Shown: positions 1 through 7,400 of the stretch, piece after piece
Layout: every line of letters begins with the position of its first letter
Numbering within the stretch: position 1 is the first letter of the stretch
Assembly: GCA_036703275.1 (NCBI GenBank)
Contig: DATNPK010000007.1
Span: 1 to 33,339 of the forward strand
From: Coleofasciculaceae cyanobacterium
Lineage (GTDB): Bacteria; Cyanobacteriota; Cyanobacteriia; Cyanobacteriales; Xenococcaceae
Direction of reading: 5' to 3'
Length of the DNA stretch: 33,339 nt
The notes under the pieces: model-generated
What the model was told of the DNA's origin: nothing
Seen by the model: only the letters and a program-made list of their open reading frames with translations
Databases searched by the model: none
Program-made: the position numbers and the translations under genes

Positions 1-19
1 ATCTCCCAAGAACAAGCAC

Positions 20-85
20 ACCGCCCACGGTCGGGTTCCCCGACCATGTGGAGAAGCCCTTTGTGCGTTCACCACCGAAGGCGGT
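20..85. repeat. Nested palindromic repeat (multi-hairpin)
   Basis: The outer arms ACCGCC (20-25) and GGCGGT (80-85) enclose a hairpin with arms GGTCGGG (29-35) and CCCGACC (39-45) and a 3-nt loop. The layout, an outer stem around an inner GC-rich hairpin, resembles the palindromes at 5295, 7347 and 9410. It is probably a dispersed cyanobacterial intergenic repeat and not a gene. It ends about 60 nt before the leader-peptide gene. Confidence 0.5.
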
Positions 86-144
86 AGCTTTTTAAAGTCT
101 AATTTCTATCAAACTTGAATCGTTTTTAATTAAGGAGAAAAACC

Positions 145-501
145 ATGTCAAATATTAACACCAAGCTTGAAATGACTGCTACAAAACAAGTCCTGTTTGA
201 AGATTTAAACAATAAAGATGCCGAAACAGTTAGCGGCGGCGCGGTCGAAAAATTTACCATTTATAATCAAACCAACGGCGGACGAAATCCTTACACGGTA
301 GATGGAACTAGAACAAGTCGTCCCTATGGTAACTCGGAGTGGACTACTGGAAAAGGAGGAATTATTAAGTTCGACTATGATTATGGTCGGTCGGGAGTCC
401 AACAGCGTACATACGATCTATCCGATGGACGTAAGTATGCGTTTAGATATGACACAAGGACTTCTTATGCAGACGATATCGATCTCTATGACATAACTTA
501 G
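145..501 (+). CDS. Double-glycine leader secreted peptide (bacteriocin-like precursor)
   Basis: This is a 118-residue protein whose first 32 residues form a double-glycine leader: an acidic/hydrophobic stretch (LFEDLNNKDAETVSGG, residues 17-32) ending in Gly31-Gly32, the usual cleavage point for C39 peptidases. Cleavage would leave an 86-residue mature part rich in Tyr, Asp, Arg, Thr and Gly, with no cysteine. That argues against a disulfide or lanthionine bacteriocin; the alternating pattern (IIKFDYDYG, RKYAFRYDT) suggests a small beta-rich protein. The start ATG has a strong ribosome site (AAGGAG about 8 nt upstream). A C39-peptidase ABC exporter and an HlyD adaptor follow downstream on the same strand, so this is their likely cargo. 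No modification enzyme is nearby. The function of the mature part is unknown. The leader assignment is strong; a toxin role is only a guess. Confidence 0.8.
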   Translation: MSNINTKLEMTATKQVLFEDLNNKDAETVSGGAVEKFTIYNQTNGGRNPYTVDGTRTSRPYGNSEWTTGKGGIIKFDYDYGRSGVQQRTYDLSDGRKYAFRYDTRTSYADDIDLYDIT

Positions 502-546
502 AGCCAGCTAAGGTTTAACCTAGCAATTTAATCTCGAATATGGCGA

Positions 547-587
547 GAGAGCATCAAAAATTTTTGACAAAACTTTTTGATGCTCTC
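547..587. terminator. Long perfect hairpin after the leader-peptide gene
   Basis: The arms GAGAGCATCAAAAA (547-560) and TTTTTGATGCTCTC (574-587) are perfectly complementary over 14 bp around a 13-nt loop. A weaker outer extension pairs GGCGAGA (542-548) with TCTCGCC (594-600). It lies 46 nt after the peptide stop codon, so it probably ends or attenuates the peptide transcript before the exporter genes. No clean U-tract follows the stem, so a role as an RNA processing or stability element is equally possible. Confidence 0.6.
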
Positions 588-1002
588 TTCATTTCTCGCC
601 GCCATTTTAGCTTACCAACAATTGAAGCGCGATCGCTCTAAAACTTTCTCGATTTTAACTTTCGTCGTTAGGTTGTTAGAGACAAAATATATTCTCTTCT
701 ATCTTTATCTCTGCGTCAATCTTGCACACTCTATTTATTTTATGACGCAACAAAAATTTCTTTCCCTATTTATTCTCGATCGCTTTTTAGACTTAAGTTC
801 ATAAATAAAAAATACTCTCGAACCACTATAAAAGCTCGTTTTAAAACTATCGCTAAGACTTTCAACTCTATAAAAACTGCGACCGAACAAATTATCTAGA
901 CGAACGCTATTTGATAACTACCAGTCTGCTTTACTCAGCAAAAGTCCTTTACATTGAACCGTTTGATCGAGCAAATGACCCAACCCAATCTATCTAATAA
1001 TA
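588..1002. other. AT-rich gap before the exporter gene
   Basis: No supported gene is seen in this stretch. An open frame of 75 codons starting at 577 begins inside the hairpin, has no ribosome site and resembles nothing known. The exporter promoter is probably here, but no clear -35/-10 pair could be chosen. Confidence 0.5.
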
Positions 1003-3249
1003 ATGAAATATCAAACAGTTCTCCAACACAGTGAAGAAGATTGTGGTGCTGCCTGCATCGCCACGGTTGCCAAACATCACGGACGCACCTTTGCCATCGG
1101 TCGCATTCGCGAAGCAGTAGGCACGGGTTCGCGAGGAACTACTCTGCTAGGCTTGAGTCGAGGAGCAGAAGTCTTTGGATTTAACGCTCGTCAAGTCAAA
1201 GCCAATGCTCAAATTATCGATCGCATCAATGAAGTACCCCTGCCAGCCATTATTCACTGGAAAGGCTACCATTGGGTGGTTTTATACGGCAAAAAAGGCA
1301 AAAAATACGTTGTTGCCGATCCTGGCGTAGGCATCCGTCACCTTACTCACCGAGAGTTGTTTGAAGGTTGGGGTAATGGCATCATGCTGCTATTGACACC
1401 AGATGACAGTCGTTTTTACGAACAAGAAAACGACAAAGTTGGGGGTTTTGGTAGATATATTCAACGGGTTTGGCCCTATCGTAATATTCTATTCTTAGCA
1501 ATTCTCATCAACTGTGCCATCGGACTGCTTTCTCTAGCTTCGCCGATAATGATGCAGTTACTTACTGATGACGTATTGGTAAGAGGCGATACTCAACTGC
1601 TGACTACTTTAGCGATCGCTGTTATTTTGATGAACTTGTTTCGCAGTGGGGTTAGTTTAGTCCAATCACATTTAATCGGACACTTCGGTCAGAAATTACA
1701 GTTGGGACTAATTCTCGAATACGGACGCAAACTACTCCACTTGCCCTTATCTTACTTTGAAGGACGACGCAGTGGAGAAGTAGTCAGTCGTATTGCCGAT
1801 GTCAATGCTATTAATGCCTTAGTTTCGGAGATAGTTTTGGGTTTACCCAGTCAATTCTTTATTGCCATAATTTCCCTAGCTGTGATGATTGTCTACAGTT
1901 GGGAATTAACTCTAGCTTCTATTGGTGCTTTTGTAATTGTCACTTTAATCAACCTGCTATTTCTTCCTGCCTTACGGCGCAAAACTCGCAACCAGATTGT
2001 CTTGGGTACAGAAAACCAAGGCTTTTTAGTAGAAACTTTTCGTGGCGTGCAGGTACTTAAAACTACCCAAGCCACTCCTCAAGCTTGGGAAGAATATCAA
2101 AGCAACTATGGTCGCCTTGCTAACCTGGGCTGGAGTACGATGAAGCTGGGACTATACAGCAGTAGCATTACGGGCATTCTTTCTACTTTTACTTCTATTA
2201 GCATCCTTTGGTTGGGTAGCTACTTAGTAATCAATCAAAGTTTATCCATCGGTCAACTGCTGGCATTTAACGGCATGAGTGGCAACTTTCTCGGTTTCTT
2301 AGGTGCAGCAATTGGCTTAATTGATGAGTTTATTACCGCACAGGTGGTTATTCAACGTTTGACCGAAGTAATTGATGCTACCCCAGAAGACGAAAAAGAT
2401 TTCCAAAAGCCTTGGGCGGAAATTTCTGGCAATGCCGATATTACTTGTAATAAGCTCAATTTTCATCATGCTGGCAGAGTCGATCTTTTAGAAGATTTTT
2501 CTGTAACTATTCCTGGAGGAAAAGTCATCGCTTTGATCGGTCAATCTGGCTGTGGTAAGAGTACCCTTGCCAAACTCTTAGCTGGCTTATATTCTTCTCA
2601 ATCTGGCAACGTTCGCTATGATGCTTATAACCAGCAAGACCTTTCTTTAGAATGCTTGCGTCAGCAGATAGTGCTGGTGCCACAAGAACCACATTTTTGG
2701 AGTCGTTCGATTCTGGAAAACTTTCGCTTTAGCTATCCACAAGTTACTTTCGAGCAAATTGTTAACGCTTGCCAAATTGCTGGTGCTGACGAATTTATCA
2801 GCGAACTACCAGATAAGTATCAAACAGTTTTAGGAGAATTTGGTGCAAATCTATCTGGCGGACAAAAGCAAAGATTGGCAATTGCCAGGGCAATTGTTAC
2901 CGACCCACCAGTTTTAATTTTAGATGAATCGACAGGTGCTCTCGATCCAGTTGGTGAAGCTAAGGTATTAGAACAATTGCTTGAATGCCGACAGGGCAAG
3001 ACCACGATTATGATTAGCCATCGCCCTAAAGTAATTCAACGCGCCGATTGGATTATTATGCTCGAAACAGGCAAACTAAAAATTCAAGGTACTCCAGAAG
3101 ATCTAGGTTCTGTGGCTGGCGAACATTTAAATTTCTTAGACAATATTGTCCCCTCAACTCATAATTTGCTACTCAAATCCTCTAGTTTTTCTACTAATGG
3201 CATTTCCGCTAACGGTAACGCTAAAGCAGCCAATGTAAACCACACTTAA
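1003..3249 (+). CDS. Peptidase C39-containing ABC exporter (PCAT)
   Basis: This 748-residue inner-membrane exporter should cut double-glycine leaders and pump out the mature peptide using ATP. The N-terminal C39 peptidase has Gln8 and the nucleophile Cys14 in QHSEEDCGAAC, with His90 (YHWVV) and Asp106 (ADPG) completing the active site. A six-helix ABC membrane domain follows (about residues 155-460). The ATPase has Walker A GQSGCGKST (513-521), signature LSGGQ (617-621), Walker B VLILDES (637-643) and the H-loop His673. All catalytic residues are present and the length is normal for the family, so the gene looks functional. The start is the ATG that opens directly into the conserved MKYQ..LQHSEEDC peptidase sequence, although no good ribosome site precedes it. 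The HlyD adaptor follows after 8 nt, so the two are probably co-transcribed. The double-glycine peptide at 145 is the obvious substrate. Confidence 0.95.
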   Translation: MKYQTVLQHSEEDCGAACIATVAKHHGRTFAIGRIREAVGTGSRGTTLLGLSRGAEVFGFNARQVKANAQIIDRINEVPLPAIIHWKGYHWVVLYGKKGKKYVVADPGVGIRHLTHRELFEGWGNGIMLLLTPDDSRFYEQENDKVGGFGRYIQRVWPYRNILFLAILINCAIGLLSLASPIMMQLLTDDVLVRGDTQLLTTLAIAVILMNLFRSGVSLVQSHLIGHFGQKLQLGLILEYGRKLLHLPLSYFEGRRSGEVVSRIADVNAINALVSEIVLGLPSQFFIAIISLAVMIVYSWELTLASIGAFVIVTLINLLFLPALRRKTRNQIVLGTENQGFLVETFRGVQVLKTTQATPQAWEEYQSNYGRLANLGWSTMKLGLYSSSITGILSTFTSISILWLGSYLVINQSLSIGQLLAFNGMSGNFLGFLGAAIGLIDEFITAQVVIQRLTEVIDATPEDEKDFQKPWAEISGNADITCNKLNFHHAGRVDLLEDFSVTIPGGKVIALIGQSGCGKSTLAKLLAGLYSSQSGNVRYDAYNQQDLSLECLRQQIVLVPQEPHFWSRSILENFRFSYPQVTFEQIVNACQIAGADEFISELPDKYQTVLGEFGANLSGGQKQRLAIARAIVTDPPVLILDESTGALDPVGEAKVLEQLLECRQGKTTIMISHRPKVIQRADWIIMLETGKLKIQGTPEDLGSVAGEHLNFLDNIVPSTHNLLLKSSSFSTNGISANGNAKAANVNHT

Positions 3250-3257
3250 TTAGAACC

Positions 3258-4754
3258 ATGTTAACCAACCCCCCGCCAGGCTTTTTACCCCAATTACAAG
3301 AAAACGAATTTTTACCCCCCATCGGACGCTGGATTATCTTTGGTGGTGTGTTTGTCGTCACTACTGTCGGACTTACTGTTCCTCTGTCTTCTGTAGCTAA
3401 ATACAAAGAAACTGTCAAAGCTCCAGCTAGTCTGCGTCCTGCGGGTGAATTACGTATCGTTCAGGCAGCAACTCCAGGCACGATTACCGAGTTGAGAGTT
3501 AGAGAAAATCAACCAGTCAAACAGGGAGACATTATCGCTATTGTAGACGGTTCCCGTTTGGAAACCAAACAGACACAGTTAGAAGACAATATCAGACAAT
3601 CAAAATTGCAGCTTCAGCAAATTCAAGCTCAAATTGCCGCTCAAAACAACCGTATATTAGCAGAACAAGATCGCCTCAATCGTGCTGTTACCTCTGCCAA
3701 TGCCGAATTAGACCGCCGCCAGAGAGAATATCAAAACTTGATGATTACTACTGCTGCTGAAGTAGAAGAAGCAGAAGCCAATCTTGAATTGGCTGCTGAA
3801 GAATTAAATCAGGCACAAACAGACCTAATTACCGCCACTGCCGACTGGAACTCTAGTAAAGCTGAATTAAGTGCCGCTGTAGCCAAACGCAATCGCTATC
3901 AGACTATTGCTGATTCGGGAGCCCTGTCGCGCGATCATTTAGAAGAAGCAAAACTAAGTGTAGTGCAACTACAACAACAAGTTTATGGCAAACAGGCAGC
4001 TATTAAAAGACAACAACAGGAAATAACTCGCCGAGAACTCGCAGTGGCTGCGGTACAGGCAAGAAACAATAGTGTTCGAGCCGCTCTCAACCCCAGTGAT
4101 GCCGAAGTGGCGATCGCCCGTAGTAATATTGCCCAGGAACGAGCAGTAGGCAGAGCTACTATTGCCAACCTACATAAAGAGCAGCAGGCTTTAGAGCAAC
4201 AGCGCATCGAACTACAAAATCAGATCGAGCGCGACAAGAGCGAACTACAGCAAGTAAAAAGAGAATTAGAACAGAGTATTATTACCGCCACTGCGGACGG
4301 TACGATTTTTCAACTCAATCTCCGCAATACAGGTCAAACGGTAGTAGCAGGAGATAAAATCGCCCAAATTGCGCCTGAAGATGCTACTTTAACGCTTAAA
4401 GCGATGGTTTCTGCCAAAGAAATTGGCAAAATTAAAACCAATCAAACTACCAGCACCAAAATTTCTGCCTGTCCTTATCCCGACTATGGCACGCTAAAAG
4501 GAACGGTAACAAAAATTGCCCCAGATGCGATCGCCCCACAAACCGACAATGCTAGAGGTGCTACTCAAGCTAATATTCCAAGTGGTAAAGCCTTTTATGA
4601 GGTAGCGATCGCCCCTGAAACTAATGTTCTCCAACGCCAGCAGCATCAATGTCTGCTTCAGTCGGGAATGGAAGGTACGACCGATATTATCACCAGAGAA
4701 GAAACCGTTCTAAAATTCTTGCTTAGAAAAGCCAAGCTTTTGACAAATATTTAG
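3258..4754 (+). CDS. HlyD-family periplasmic adaptor (membrane fusion protein)
   Basis: This 498-residue adaptor would link the ABC exporter at 1003 to an outer-membrane channel. One membrane helix lies near residues 23-45 (WIIFGGVFVVTTVGLTVPL) after a short cytoplasmic tail. A half lipoyl motif follows (about 65-95, GTITELRVRENQPVKQGDIIAIVDG), then a long coiled coil (about 95-350, very rich in Gln, Glu, Ala and Arg) and the returning lipoyl half and beta-barrel (about 350-440). The C-terminal segment (GMEGTTDIITREETVLKFLLRK) is characteristic of HlyD proteins. The gene starts 8 nt after the exporter stop with no strong ribosome site, so translational coupling is likely. No TolC-like gene is in the window; the outer-membrane partner must be encoded elsewhere. 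Confidence 0.92.
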   Translation: MLTNPPPGFLPQLQENEFLPPIGRWIIFGGVFVVTTVGLTVPLSSVAKYKETVKAPASLRPAGELRIVQAATPGTITELRVRENQPVKQGDIIAIVDGSRLETKQTQLEDNIRQSKLQLQQIQAQIAAQNNRILAEQDRLNRAVTSANAELDRRQREYQNLMITTAAEVEEAEANLELAAEELNQAQTDLITATADWNSSKAELSAAVAKRNRYQTIADSGALSRDHLEEAKLSVVQLQQQVYGKQAAIKRQQQEITRRELAVAAVQARNNSVRAALNPSDAEVAIARSNIAQERAVGRATIANLHKEQQALEQQRIELQNQIERDKSELQQVKRELEQSIITATADGTIFQLNLRNTGQTVVAGDKIAQIAPEDATLTLKAMVSAKEIGKIKTNQTTSTKISACPYPDYGTLKGTVTKIAPDAIAPQTDNARGATQANIPSGKAFYEVAIAPETNVLQRQQHQCLLQSGMEGTTDIITREETVLKFLLRKAKLLTNI

Positions 4755-4810
4755 GCAGAAAAATGGAAAGTGTCAGTACTGAGATGTAACCGTTCATTTC
4801 CCGGTTGTGT

Positions 4811-4877
4811 CGCAAAAACGGCGGAAATAGAAGGTTGGTGTCATATGGTGCAGCCTGTGGCTGAAATCGTTTTTGCG
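4811..4877. repeat. Inverted repeat downstream of the HlyD gene
   Basis: The arms CGCAAAAACG (4811-4820) and CGTTTTTGCG (4868-4877) are perfectly complementary over 10 bp with a 47-nt spacer. They lie just after the adaptor gene and beside an IS4-type remnant. They could be IS-related debris or a weak transcription end; the sequence does not decide. Confidence 0.4.
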
Positions 4878-4897
4878 TATGCTTTCTAGCTTGCCAA

Positions 4898-5137
4898 TTA
4901 CTGTTTCCAACTTGACCCAAATTTTTGACTGATTGATAAGTTTTTCGACCACCAACTCAGACCAATTACTAAGGCGATAATTAGATGAGTCGGAAGCAGA
5001 CGGTTACGCTTTTGTTGACTATTTGTTTCTGAGATTGCCTCATCAATAGCTTGATGGGACATGATTAATTCCAAGGCAGGAAATATTTCACTTACTTGGA
5101 TTTTTGGAGCAATAAGAGTTAAAGGTTGGAGTTCCAT
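4898..5137 (-). pseudogene. IS4-family transposase, N-terminal remnant
   Basis: This 79-codon reading frame matches the N-terminal domain of IS4-type transposases: the stretch around residues 40-65 (QQKRNRLLPTHLIIALVIGL then SWWS) is the recognisable part, following a helix with EIFPALELI and EAISET. Everything after about residue 70 is missing, including the DDE catalytic domain, so no active enzyme can be made. Full family members exceed 350 residues. The fragment ends near the inverted repeat at 4811-4877. It is a decayed insertion between the secretion locus and the next IS remnants. Confidence 0.65.
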
Positions 5138-5197
5138 ACGATTTTGGGGACGAATACTCTCATTAACTCATCTTTTTAGCTTAACCGAACAGTATTG

Positions 5198-5240
5198 CTA
5201 AAGGACTAGCTTCGCGTGACGCGAACTTCTAATCCTTTAG
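5198..5240. repeat. Imperfect palindromic intergenic repeat
   Basis: CTAAAGGA (5198-5205) pairs with TCCTTTAG (5233-5240), and an inner GCTTCGCG / GCGAACTTC stem surrounds a TGAC loop. It is followed by more GC-rich palindromic DNA (GGACGCGGAGCGGTATACC) leading into the block at 5295. It resembles other dispersed cyanobacterial repeats rather than a gene or a classical terminator. Confidence 0.5.
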
Positions 5241-5294
5241 GACGCGGAGCGGTATACCACAAGGGTACAATGTGCTTTAGCATTAGCCCTAAAG

Positions 5295-5678
5295 GATTCG
5301 CTTCGCATCTCGCCTGGAGGCGCGTCCGTGGGCGGAGCCCAATCGCCTAAAAATTACTCTATCTAAAAGTAGGCAAAACAATTGAATGTATTATACACTA
5401 TACAGGTATCTTGTATAGATTAATATAATATCTATAGTTAAGTATCTTATATATGCCTATTATGTTATTAATTGATAAGAGTCTTGTGTTAAATAGCGAA
5501 AGTCATCCTGTTTTTTTGTTTCATTTAATTTCAACTAAACTGATAGCTTGTTTATCTGGCGTTATAATTTATTATCGACAAGAATCTTATCGAATATGCA
5601 AGGTTATAAAACTGACGATAGCTGTTTAATAGCTATTTTTAAATCGAGCCGAGATAGCTGGAAAAACAAGTGTGCTTT
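5295..5678 (+). mobile_element. Truncated left end of an IS (copy A of a 384-nt repeat)
   Basis: These 384 nt are repeated almost exactly at 7349-7732 (constant offset 2054, only scattered substitutions). The block opens with a palindrome (5295-5346), continues with AT-rich DNA and ends with the first 28 codons of the transposase found complete at 7650 (ATG at 5596, MQGYKTDDSCLIAIFKSS). Homology stops abruptly at 5678 inside the coding region, and the next DNA belongs to the IS630-like remnant. So copy A is the left end of the IS, cut off by a later insertion or deletion. Confidence 0.8.
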
Positions 5679-5721
5679 TAGGATTTTGAGATAACTCCAG
5701 TCTATTTTGCCACTCTAGTTT

Positions 5722-6175
5722 TTATTTATAGGTTTGTTGTTGTTCTTGCCTCATCTTTCGCGATCGCGGACGAGGTATTTTTTTAAGTTTGGCTCTTTAG
5801 CTGATAGCGAACTATTCGATGTACCGTTAAATAGCCTATCTCTAACCCGAACAACTGGGTCAACCAAGAATGAATGCCTCGATAACTTTTAAAACCTTTT
5901 GGCTGAGATAATTTTTCCTGAAGTTGCTCTAAAACTTTCCCCTTAATCTTAGGTTTGATTTCAGGTGCTACTTTCACTTCTAGCAATCTAGTTAACCCCC
6001 CTTGCTGATACTTTTTTAGCCATCGGTAAATAGTAGATTCGTTTCGAGCTAATCTGTGAGCTAGTTCTTGACGGCTTTTTACTTGACCACTTTTGAGCCA
6101 ATAGAGCATTATGCAGTCGTTCTTTTTCTTGACCCTTTTTCTGGTGTTTAAGCTGCTGTTTAAGCTCTTCGACAT
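5722..6175 (-). pseudogene. IS630-family transposase, N-terminal half, frameshifted
   Basis: The first 130 codons (from the ATG at 6175 to the stop at 5783) encode the helix-turn-helix part of an IS630 transposase: a basic N-terminus, then SRQELAHRLARNESTIYRWL (about residues 34-53) and a second winged-helix-like part (SYRGIHSWLTQLFGLEIGYL, about 98-117). The frame stops after YQLKSQT. In another frame the typical linker continues (KLKKIPRPRSRKMRQEQQQ) to a stop at 5722. The DDE catalytic domain is absent. The gene is therefore both frameshifted and truncated, and it abuts the broken IS end at 5678. Some IS630 elements do use programmed frameshifting, but without the catalytic half this copy cannot transpose on its own. 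Confidence 0.75.
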
Positions 6176-6406
6176 ATTTCTACTTTCAGTTGATTACCCA
6201 TGAAAATTCATCTTGCACTTCTGTGTTCTTAATTTAGTGCATTGCCTCTAAGAATTGGTATTATTCAATTCACGCTAGAATGTTGGTTTTTGTCTTTGCT
6301 TAAAATATCTCCTATTTCTTCTGCTTTTTTATGTAAGACCTCTGCTGAAAAGCTATATATAGCTGCATTTTAAAAATAGCGCTCGCTATCTACTATACAG
6401 ATACTG

Positions 6407-6432
6407 TTTTAACCCAACAGCTTAGGTTAAAA
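6407..6432. promoter_or_regulatory. Inverted-repeat operator candidate for the DUF4160/DUF2442 pair
   Basis: TTTTAACC (6407-6414) and GGTTAAAA (6425-6432) form an 8-bp perfect inverted repeat with a 10-nt spacer, ending 7 nt before the start ATG at 6440. With flanking CTG/CAG the dyad extends imperfectly. A dyad next to the first start codon fits autorepression by a toxin-antitoxin complex, or an RNA hairpin limiting translation. A smaller hairpin (ATAGCG/CGCTAT) lies at 6376-6389. Confidence 0.5.
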
Positions 6433-6439
6433 TACAGTA

Positions 6440-6685
6440 ATGGCTACTGTACTGAAAATAGATGGATACATAGTTAGGATTTGGTCTAACGACCATTTAC
6501 CTCGTCACGTCCATGTATTCAAAGGTAATGGCGAATGCGTAATTAATCTCGTGGGTGAAGGTGGCAATCCAGAACTACGAGAGTTTTACCAAATGAAGCA
6601 TAAGGAAGTAGCCAAGGCAATCAAAATAGTTGCCGAAAACCAGGAGAAATTAATCCAGGCGTGGATTTCCATTCACAAGGCATAA
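6440..6685 (+). CDS. DUF4160 protein, probable toxin of a type II toxin-antitoxin pair
   Basis: This 81-residue protein matches the DUF4160 family. Its N-terminal strand (VLKIDGYIVRIWSND) is followed by the conserved HLPRHVHVF (residues 19-27) with clustered histidines, then GNGECVINLVGE and a C-terminal helix (HKEVAKAIKIVAENQEKLIQ). DUF4160 genes are often found directly upstream of DUF2442 genes, and the pair is widely predicted to be a toxin-antitoxin system; the biochemical activity is not established. The partner starts 5 nt after this stop. The ATG lacks a clear ribosome site and lies just behind an inverted repeat, consistent with tightly limited expression. The full domain is present and the gene looks intact although IS debris lies on both sides. 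Confidence 0.8.
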   Translation: MATVLKIDGYIVRIWSNDHLPRHVHVFKGNGECVINLVGEGGNPELREFYQMKHKEVAKAIKIVAENQEKLIQAWISIHKA

Positions 6686-6690
6686 AATAA

Positions 6691-7113
6691 ATGGCACAGT
6701 TAACCGACCAACAGATAGAAGCGCAAATCGATGCTGCGATCGCCCGTCAATCTCAAATCGATGCAGTAGAGCCTAGAGCTAACAAAGTGTTATTTGATGA
6801 CGGTAGATTTACTGTTTGCTTTAACAATGGTGCGACTTTCTCGTTTTTAGCCGAATCTACAGAGGCGATTGCCGCACTGCCAACGGAAATATTAGCCGCA
6901 GTTGAACTTACTCCATCAGGGAAGGGGCTGAGATGGGATAAGCCAGATATAGATTTGAGTATTCAAGGTTTGCTACTTGGTATCTTTGGCAGTAACGTCT
7001 GGATAAGTGAAATAGGAAGTAGGGGCGGTTCATCTACTTCTGAGAGAAAGAAAGCAGCATCAAAGGCTAACGGAGCCAAAGGCGGACGACCTAAAAAACC
7101 GACTCTACATTGA
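6691..7113 (+). CDS. DUF2442 protein, probable antitoxin partner
   Basis: This 140-residue protein has the DUF2442 fold at about residues 25-105 (ANKVLFDDGRFTVCFNNGAT, then RWDKPDIDLSIQGLLLGIFG). A basic C-terminal tail follows (about 108-140), ending in SKANGAKGGRPKKPTLH, whose GGRPKK resembles an AT-hook and suggests DNA binding. An extra N-terminal helix of about 22 residues (QLTDQQIEAQIDAAIARQSQ) precedes the domain. It starts 5 nt after the DUF4160 stop, a typical operon layout. DNA binding by the tail would fit repression through the inverted repeat at 6407-6432. Family membership is clear; the antitoxin role is inferred from gene pairing. Confidence 0.8.
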   Translation: MAQLTDQQIEAQIDAAIARQSQIDAVEPRANKVLFDDGRFTVCFNNGATFSFLAESTEAIAALPTEILAAVELTPSGKGLRWDKPDIDLSIQGLLLGIFGSNVWISEIGSRGGSSTSERKKAASKANGAKGGRPKKPTLH

Positions 7114-7140
7114 TTTTTTGCTCAAATTGCAATTGGACGA

Positions 7141-7156
7141 GAAAGCGATCGCTTTC
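7141..7156. terminator. HIP1-centred palindrome after the DUF2442 gene
   Basis: GAAAGCGATCGCTTTC is a perfect 16-bp palindrome containing the HIP1 octamer, 27 nt after the stop codon. Outer CAAATTG/CAATTTG segments extend the dyad. It may end the operon, but no U-tract follows. The DNA from 7157 to 7346 holds no recognised gene; a short open stretch ending NAGIYLVGVEADFIFDEYAA near 7310 may be an old coding tail. Confidence 0.4.
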
Positions 7157-7346
7157 AATTTGCACCCATCGCGATTTGGATGATGTCCTAGACGACACGT
7201 AGTTAGCCTATTACGCTTCCAGCAGGTCATCTGAACCAAAGTATAAACTGTAATGCGGGCATTTACCTTGTTGGTGTCGAAGCAGACTTTATATTTGATG
7301 AGTATGCAGCGTAGAAGGGTAACTGAATATCTTGTCTAATTTTATA

Positions 7347-7400
7347 GCGATTCGCTTCGCATCTCGCCTGGAGGCGCGTCCGTGGGATGCGCCCAATCGC
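7347..7400. repeat. Branched palindromic repeat at the IS left end
   Basis: Outer arms GCGATT (7347-7352) and AATCGC (7395-7400) enclose a CGCATC/GATGCG stem and a tight inner hairpin CGCCT-GG-AGGCG (7365-7376). A closely similar palindrome sits at the same place in copy A (5295-5346). The start of the 384-nt homology coincides with this palindrome to within 2 nt. So it is either the true end of the mobile unit or a repeat the IS is regularly associated with. Confidence 0.6.

Noticed and set aside
577-804. 75-codon open frame, hydrophobic
   Set aside because: It starts inside a hairpin, has no ribosome site and resembles no family; AT-rich DNA readily gives such leucine/phenylalanine-rich frames.
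4723-4920. 65-codon minus-strand frame after the HlyD gene
   Set aside because: It overlaps the adaptor's 3' end, has no recognisable domain and is not a continuation of the IS4 fragment that I could support.
7200-7315. Short open stretch ending NAGIYLVGVEADFIFDEYAA
   Set aside because: It looks somewhat protein-like, but there is no start, no family match and too little length to call a gene remnant.
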